DNA from: an uncultured Synechococcus sp.
Lineage (GTDB): Bacteria; Cyanobacteriota; Cyanobacteriia; PCC-6307; Cyanobiaceae
Reading direction: 5' to 3'
Assembly (NCBI GenBank): GCA_913040905.1
Contig: CAJWIC010000037.1
Span: 1 to 10,103 of the forward strand
Length of the DNA stretch: 10,103 bases
Shown piece by piece: positions 7,206 to 10,103 of this stretch (position 1 is its first letter; the number at the start of each line of letters is the position of its first letter). The notes below the pieces were generated by a model, which saw only the letters and a list, made by a program, of their open reading frames with translations, searched no databases and had not been told where the DNA came from. Both the position numbers and the translations under genes were made by a program.

Positions 7206-8303
7206 ATGGACGCCTCGACTCTTGTTGCGCGGCTTGAGGCCGCCACTGCCAGCTTCCGCAATCTTGAGCGGCAGCTGGCGGATCCGGATGTGGCAGCCGA
7301 TCCGACCCGGCTGGAAAAAATTGCCAGGGAACGGGCAAGGCTCGAGCCCCTGGTTCTGGATTTTGAGAAACTGCAGGCTCTGGAATCAGAGCAACAGCAA
7401 TCCCGTGAACTACTGAAGGAAAGTCGCGGGGATGCAGCCATGGAGGAGCTCGCCCAGGAGGACCTTGCCAGCCTCAACACTCGCCACGCAGAGCTGACCG
7501 AGAAGCTCACCGTGGCCCTCCTACCCCGCGACCCCCGCGATGAGCGCAGCGTCATGCTGGAAATCAGAGCCGGGGCTGGTGGCGATGAAGCCTGCATCTG
7601 GGCCGGTGATCTCGCGCGTATGTACGAGCGCTACAGCCAGAAGCTCGGCTGGACCGTTCAACCCATCAGCAGCAATGAAGCGGATCTGGGGGGATTCCGG
7701 GAATTGATCCTCTCGGTCAAAGGGGACAGTGTCTTCAGTCAGCTCAAGTTTGAAGCCGGGGTGCATCGGGTCCAAAGGGTCCCCGCCACCGAATCCCAGG
7801 GACGCGTCCACACCTCCACAGCCACCGTCGCCGTGATGCCCGAGGCCGACCCCGTGGAAGTGCAGCTGGATCCCAAGGATCTGGAGATCAGCACCGCCCG
7901 CTCCGGCGGCGCCGGGGGCCAGAACGTCAACAAAGTTGAAACCGCCGTGGACCTGCTCCACAAACCCAGCGGCATCCGCGTGTTCTGCACCCAGGAGCGC
8001 TCACAGCTGCAGAACCGGGAACGGGCCCTGGAGATCCTGCGAGCCAAGCTGCTGGAGCAGGAGCAACGGGAGGCGGCGGCTCGCGAAAGCAGCGACCGTC
8101 GCGCCCAGGTGGGCAGCGGGGATCGCAGTGAAAAAATCCGCACCTACAACTACAAGGACAACCGCACCACCGATCACCGGCTGGGCAGAAACTTCTCCCT
8201 GGAGCCGGTGCTGGACGGTCAGCTCGAGGATCTGATCGGCGCCTGCATCGCTGAAGAACAACGGCGGAAACTGGAGGCCCTTAGCCAACAGGGCGAGGAC
8301 TGA
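7206..8303 (+). CDS. prfA: Peptide chain release factor 1
   Basis: RF1 recognises UAA and UAG in the A site and triggers hydrolysis of peptidyl-tRNA. The 365-aa length is normal. An N-terminal coiled-coil-like region (about 1-100) is followed by [18 protein letters not shown] (119-136). The tripeptide codon-recognition motif PAT is at 193-195 within [10 protein letters not shown]; this is the RF1 form, whereas RF2 has SPF. The catalytic GGQ at 237-239 lies in [14 protein letters not shown], and its Gln is the methylation target of PrmC in characterised bacteria. The basic C-terminal part ([19 protein letters not shown]) is typical. It closes the plus-strand block, and its stop lies 8 nt from the stop of the converging HNH gene. 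Confidence 0.97.
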   Translation: MDASTLVARLEAATASFRNLERQLADPDVAADPTRLEKIARERARLEPLVLDFEKLQALESEQQQSRELLKESRGDAAMEELAQEDLASLNTRHAELTEKLTVALLPRDPRDERSVMLEIRAGAGGDEACIWAGDLARMYERYSQKLGWTVQPISSNEADLGGFRELILSVKGDSVFSQLKFEAGVHRVQRVPATESQGRVHTSTATVAVMPEADPVEVQLDPKDLEISTARSGGAGGQNVNKVETAVDLLHKPSGIRVFCTQERSQLQNRERALEILRAKLLEQEQREAAARESSDRRAQVGSGDRSEKIRTYNYKDNRTTDHRLGRNFSLEPVLDGQLEDLIGACIAEEQRRKLEALSQQGED

Positions 8304-8311
8304 CGCTCAGA

Positions 8312-8812
8312 TCAGGCACCGATCACGTATTTGGCCCATTCGCTGTGGCGTCCGGAATGGATCTGACGGGTTGCTTCAAAACTGAGGCTGCTCAGGGGAC
8401 GACGCGGCACCCGCATCAGCGGCATGTCAGCTTCCTTGGGGGTGCGATTGCCCTTGCGAACATTGCAGCTCAGACAGGCGGTGGTCACGTTTTCCCAGGT
8501 GTCACTACCACCACGGCTGCGGGGCACCACGTGGTCGATCGACAGCGGCTCGTTGCGGCAGCCGCAGTACTGACAGCTGTGGTTGTCGCGATGGAACAGG
8601 TTGCGTCTTGTCAGCGGCAACTGACGGAAGGGCACCCGGACGTATTGCCGCAAGCGGATAACGGTCGGAAGATGGGTGCCACGCCGGATCTCGCGGGTGG
8701 AATCCTGCTCGAGACTCTCAGCTTTGCCCTTGAGCATCATCACCATGGCGCGGCGCCAGGTGGTGATATTCAACGGCTCGTAGGACGCATTGAGAACGAG
8801 AACCTGGCCCAT
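8312..8812 (-). CDS. HNH endonuclease-family protein, cyanobacterial type, function unassigned
   Basis: From the ATG at 8812 this encodes 166 aa starting MGQVLVLNASYEPLNITTWR. The C-terminal half carries an HNH/zinc-ribbon fold. CQYC is at 80-83, the core DHVVPRSRGG at 93-102 has His94, WENV at 106-109 has Asn108, and CLSCN is at 113-117; Asn117 sits where many HNH proteins have the last motif residue. The four CxxC cysteines should bind a structural zinc. The N-terminal half (1-70) is a basic, conserved region of unknown role. An SD-like GGGAG (8822-8818) is 5 nt before this ATG. An upstream in-frame ATG at 8836 would add eight residues and has no well-placed SD. I recall close homologues widely in cyanobacteria outside defence islands. 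A metal-dependent nuclease is likely by family; the biological role is unknown. Confidence 0.88.
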   Translation of the reverse strand: MGQVLVLNASYEPLNITTWRRAMVMMLKGKAESLEQDSTREIRRGTHLPTVIRLRQYVRVPFRQLPLTRRNLFHRDNHSCQYCGCRNEPLSIDHVVPRSRGGSDTWENVTTACLSCNVRKGNRTPKEADMPLMRVPRRPLSSLSFEATRQIHSGRHSEWAKYVIGA

Positions 8813-8886
8813 GCCAGCTCCCTGAATACAAGCCATGCTATCGATCCCACCAAGCCCTCCTTGGTAACGCTGAGCACCAAAGCCCC
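8813..8886. promoter_or_regulatory. Divergent HNH-alr intergenic region
   Basis: This 74-bp gap must hold the promoters for both divergent genes, or alr may be driven from further left. I see no confident -35/-10 pair on either strand. A hairpin-forming repeat ACCAAG (8849-8854) with CTTGGT (8860-8865) lies in the middle. On the minus-strand RNA the sequence AAGGAGGG spans its stem and loop, which is too far from either HNH start for a normal ribosome-binding site. The GGGAG at 8822-8818 is the better candidate and supports the HNH start at 8812. Confidence 0.4.
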
Positions 8887-10017
8887 ATGTCGGAGCTAAG
8901 TCCACGCCAGCGCGCCTGGGTGGAGGTCTCCCCCACGGCCATCGAGGCCAACTGCCGACTGCTGCGCCGTCAGCTCGCCCCGGGCTGCCAGCTGATGGCC
9001 GTGGTGAAAGCCGACGGCTATGGCCACGGCGCCGTGACCGTGGCAAAGGCCGCTCTGCGCAGCGGGGCATCCAGCCTTGGCGTGGCAACCCTTCAGGAAG
9101 GCCTGGAACTGCGAGATGCAGGCATCGAGGCGCCGGTGCTGATCCTCAGCGCCTTGCACACCCCGCAGGATCTCGGCCACTGCCTGGAGCGGCGGCTGAT
9201 GCCGACCCTGAGCAGCCTGGATGAAGCGAAAACCGCAGCTGCGGTTGCTGCGGGGCGAGGAACCGACCGCTTCCCAGTGCAGCTGAAACTCGATACGGGG
9301 ATGGGCAGACTCGGTGTTGAATGGCAGGAGGGCGCTGGGCTGGTGCAGTCCATCCGTAACCTGCCGCAGCTGAAGCTGGTGGGCCTTTACAGCCACCTCG
9401 CCTGCGCCGACGAACCAGACGATCAGCTCACCCAAGTGCAGCTGCAGCGCTTTCGATCCGTCATTGAGGCCCTGCCAGGTGGCGGTAAAGACCTGTGCTG
9501 CCACTTAGCGAATTCCGCAGGCACCCTGAAGGCCCCTGGGCTGCACCTCGACATGGTGCGCGTTGGCCTCGCCCTTTACGGACAATCTCCCGCTGACCAC
9601 CTCGGCATGGATCTGGCACTGCAGCCTGCCTTGGCTGTGAAGGCACGCGTCAGTCTGATTCGTGAGGTGCCGAGCGGCAGCGGCATCAGCTACGGCCATC
9701 GTTTTGTCACCAGCCGTCCGTCGCGTCTGGCCGTCATTGGCATCGGCTACGCCGACGGTGTGGTCCGGGCCCTCAGCGGCAGGATCGAGGTCCTGCATCG
9801 TGGTCGCCGGTTGCCCCAGGTGGGCAACATCACCATGGACCAAATCATCCTGGATGCCACCGGAATCGAGGATCTGACGGTGGGCGACACCATCACGCTG
9901 CTGGGGCAGGACGGAGCTGACTGCATCAATCCTCAGGACTGGAGTGTTCGCTGCGGCTCCATCCCCTGGGAAATTCTCTGTGGTTTCAAACACCGCCTGC
10001 CACGGATCGAGATCTGA
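8887..10017 (+). CDS. alr: Alanine racemase (PLP-dependent)
   Basis: Alr converts L-alanine to D-alanine for peptidoglycan, using pyridoxal phosphate. The 376-aa length fits the family. The N-terminal barrel carries the PLP lysine Lys41 in VVKADGYGHG. Further landmarks are LDTGMGRLGV (135-144), with Arg141 equivalent to the conserved Arg near the phenolic oxygen, SHLACAD (169-175), and MVRVGLALYG (223-232), with Arg225 near the PLP pyridine nitrogen. The second catalytic base is Tyr269 in GISYGHRFV, and NITMDQ (314-319) is conserved in the C-terminal beta domain. All expected catalytic residues are present. The start ATG gives a short leader before RAWVEV; no clear Shine-Dalgarno is seen. The gene is divergent from the HNH gene and followed by tRNA-Ser. 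Confidence 0.96.
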   Translation: MSELSPRQRAWVEVSPTAIEANCRLLRRQLAPGCQLMAVVKADGYGHGAVTVAKAALRSGASSLGVATLQEGLELRDAGIEAPVLILSALHTPQDLGHCLERRLMPTLSSLDEAKTAAAVAAGRGTDRFPVQLKLDTGMGRLGVEWQEGAGLVQSIRNLPQLKLVGLYSHLACADEPDDQLTQVQLQRFRSVIEALPGGGKDLCCHLANSAGTLKAPGLHLDMVRVGLALYGQSPADHLGMDLALQPALAVKARVSLIREVPSGSGISYGHRFVTSRPSRLAVIGIGYADGVVRALSGRIEVLHRGRRLPQVGNITMDQIILDATGIEDLTVGDTITLLGQDGADCINPQDWSVRCGSIPWEILCGFKHRLPRIEI

Positions 10018-10042
10018 CCGACCGGCCAACGCTTGGTATTCT
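10014..10042 (+). promoter_or_regulatory. Probable sigma-70-type promoter of tRNA-Ser
   Basis: CTGACC (10014-10019, 4/6 to the -35 consensus) and TATTCT (10037-10042, 4/6 to the -10 consensus) are separated by exactly 17 nt. The expected start, about 7 nt downstream of the -10, would give a leader of only about 5 nt before the tRNA at 10055, as is common for tRNA genes. The -35 overlaps the alr stop codon (10015-10017). No experimental support is available here. Confidence 0.5.
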
Positions 10043-10054
10043 GTTGAGGCCACT

Positions 10055-10103
10055 GGAGAGGTGGCTGAGTGGTTGAAAGCGGCTCCCTGCTAAGGAGTTA
10101 CAG
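10055..10103 (+). tRNA. tRNA-Ser(GCU), 5' part, cut by window end
   Basis: The 5' half of a serine tRNA is readable. The acceptor 5' strand is GGAGAGG (10055-10061), followed by TG and the D-arm stem GCT (10064-10066)/AGC (10078-10080) with a GTGG-containing loop. The anticodon stem GCTCC (10082-10086)/GGAGT (10094-10098) encloses the loop CTGCTAA. The anticodon GCT is at 10089-10091 and reads AGC and AGU. The TACAG at the edge would begin the long variable arm expected of tRNA-Ser. The rest of the gene lies outside the window. Confidence 0.93.

Noticed and set aside
8345..8899. 184-codon plus-strand ORF opposite the HNH gene
   Set aside because: It is antisense to a well-supported HNH coding frame, has a low-complexity His/Ala/Val-rich composition with no recognisable domain, and runs into the alr start. 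It is explained by GC-rich codon bias.
8813..9088. 92-residue N-terminal extension of the HNH protein to an ATG at 9088
   Set aside because: The extension is antisense to alr, Arg/Pro-rich and unlike any HNH family N-terminus. An SD-like GGGAG precedes the 8812 ATG, and the conserved sequence begins there.
8896..9504. 202-codon minus-strand ORF opposite alr
   Set aside because: It is a shadow of a full-length alanine racemase with intact catalytic residues, and has no domain or start signal of its own.
1..10103. Search for mobile elements, CRISPR arrays, integrase sites, toxin-antitoxin or defence genes
   Set aside because: No transposase, terminal inverted repeats, regularly spaced repeats or defence domains other than the lone HNH protein were seen. 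The tRNA-Ser could be an integration site, but its 3' end and flank are outside the window.

Overview
The window is about 10.1 kb of GC-rich DNA from a core chromosomal region. Gene order and protein sequences point to a cyanobacterium, most likely a marine Synechococcus/Cyanobium-type picocyanobacterium. The evidence is the run rplO-secY-adk-rpmJ-rpsM-rpsK-rpoA-rplQ-truA-rplM-rpsI-rpmE-prfA with no rpsD between rpsK and rpoA, a short-LID adenylate kinase, a 312-residue RpoA starting [11 protein letters not shown], and an L31 that has lost most zinc ligands. The species assignment is inference from recalled family features; no search was run.

Bases 1-8303 are a dense plus-strand block. It opens with the last codons of rpsE, followed by rplO, secY and adk (end of the spc-type operon), then rpmJ, rpsM, rpsK, rpoA and rplQ (alpha-type operon), then truA, rplM, rpsI, rpmE and prfA. 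The block supplies ribosomal proteins L15, L36, S13, S11, L17, L13, S9 and L31, the Sec translocon channel, the RNA polymerase alpha subunit, AMP kinase, a tRNA pseudouridine synthase and peptide release factor 1, so it is nearly all transcription, translation and protein export. Most gaps are 6-60 nt. Three larger gaps (rplO-secY, rpmJ-rpsM, truA-rplM) each contain inverted repeats that could act as mRNA leaders or attenuators. Three genes probably use non-ATG starts (rpsM GTG, rpoA GTG, truA TTG).

Bases 8304-10103 leave the ribosomal block. A small HNH-nuclease-family gene lies on the minus strand, tail to tail with prfA (8-bp gap) and divergent from alr (alanine racemase, cell-wall D-alanine). 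A tRNA-Ser(GCU) gene begins at the right edge and is cut by the window; its probable promoter overlaps the alr stop codon.

I found no mobile element, CRISPR array, prophage or broken gene, and no clearly new defence or metabolic system. The best leads are the structured leaders upstream of secY, rpsM and rplM, a tiny ORF overlapping the rplM start, and the conserved but functionally unassigned HNH protein.
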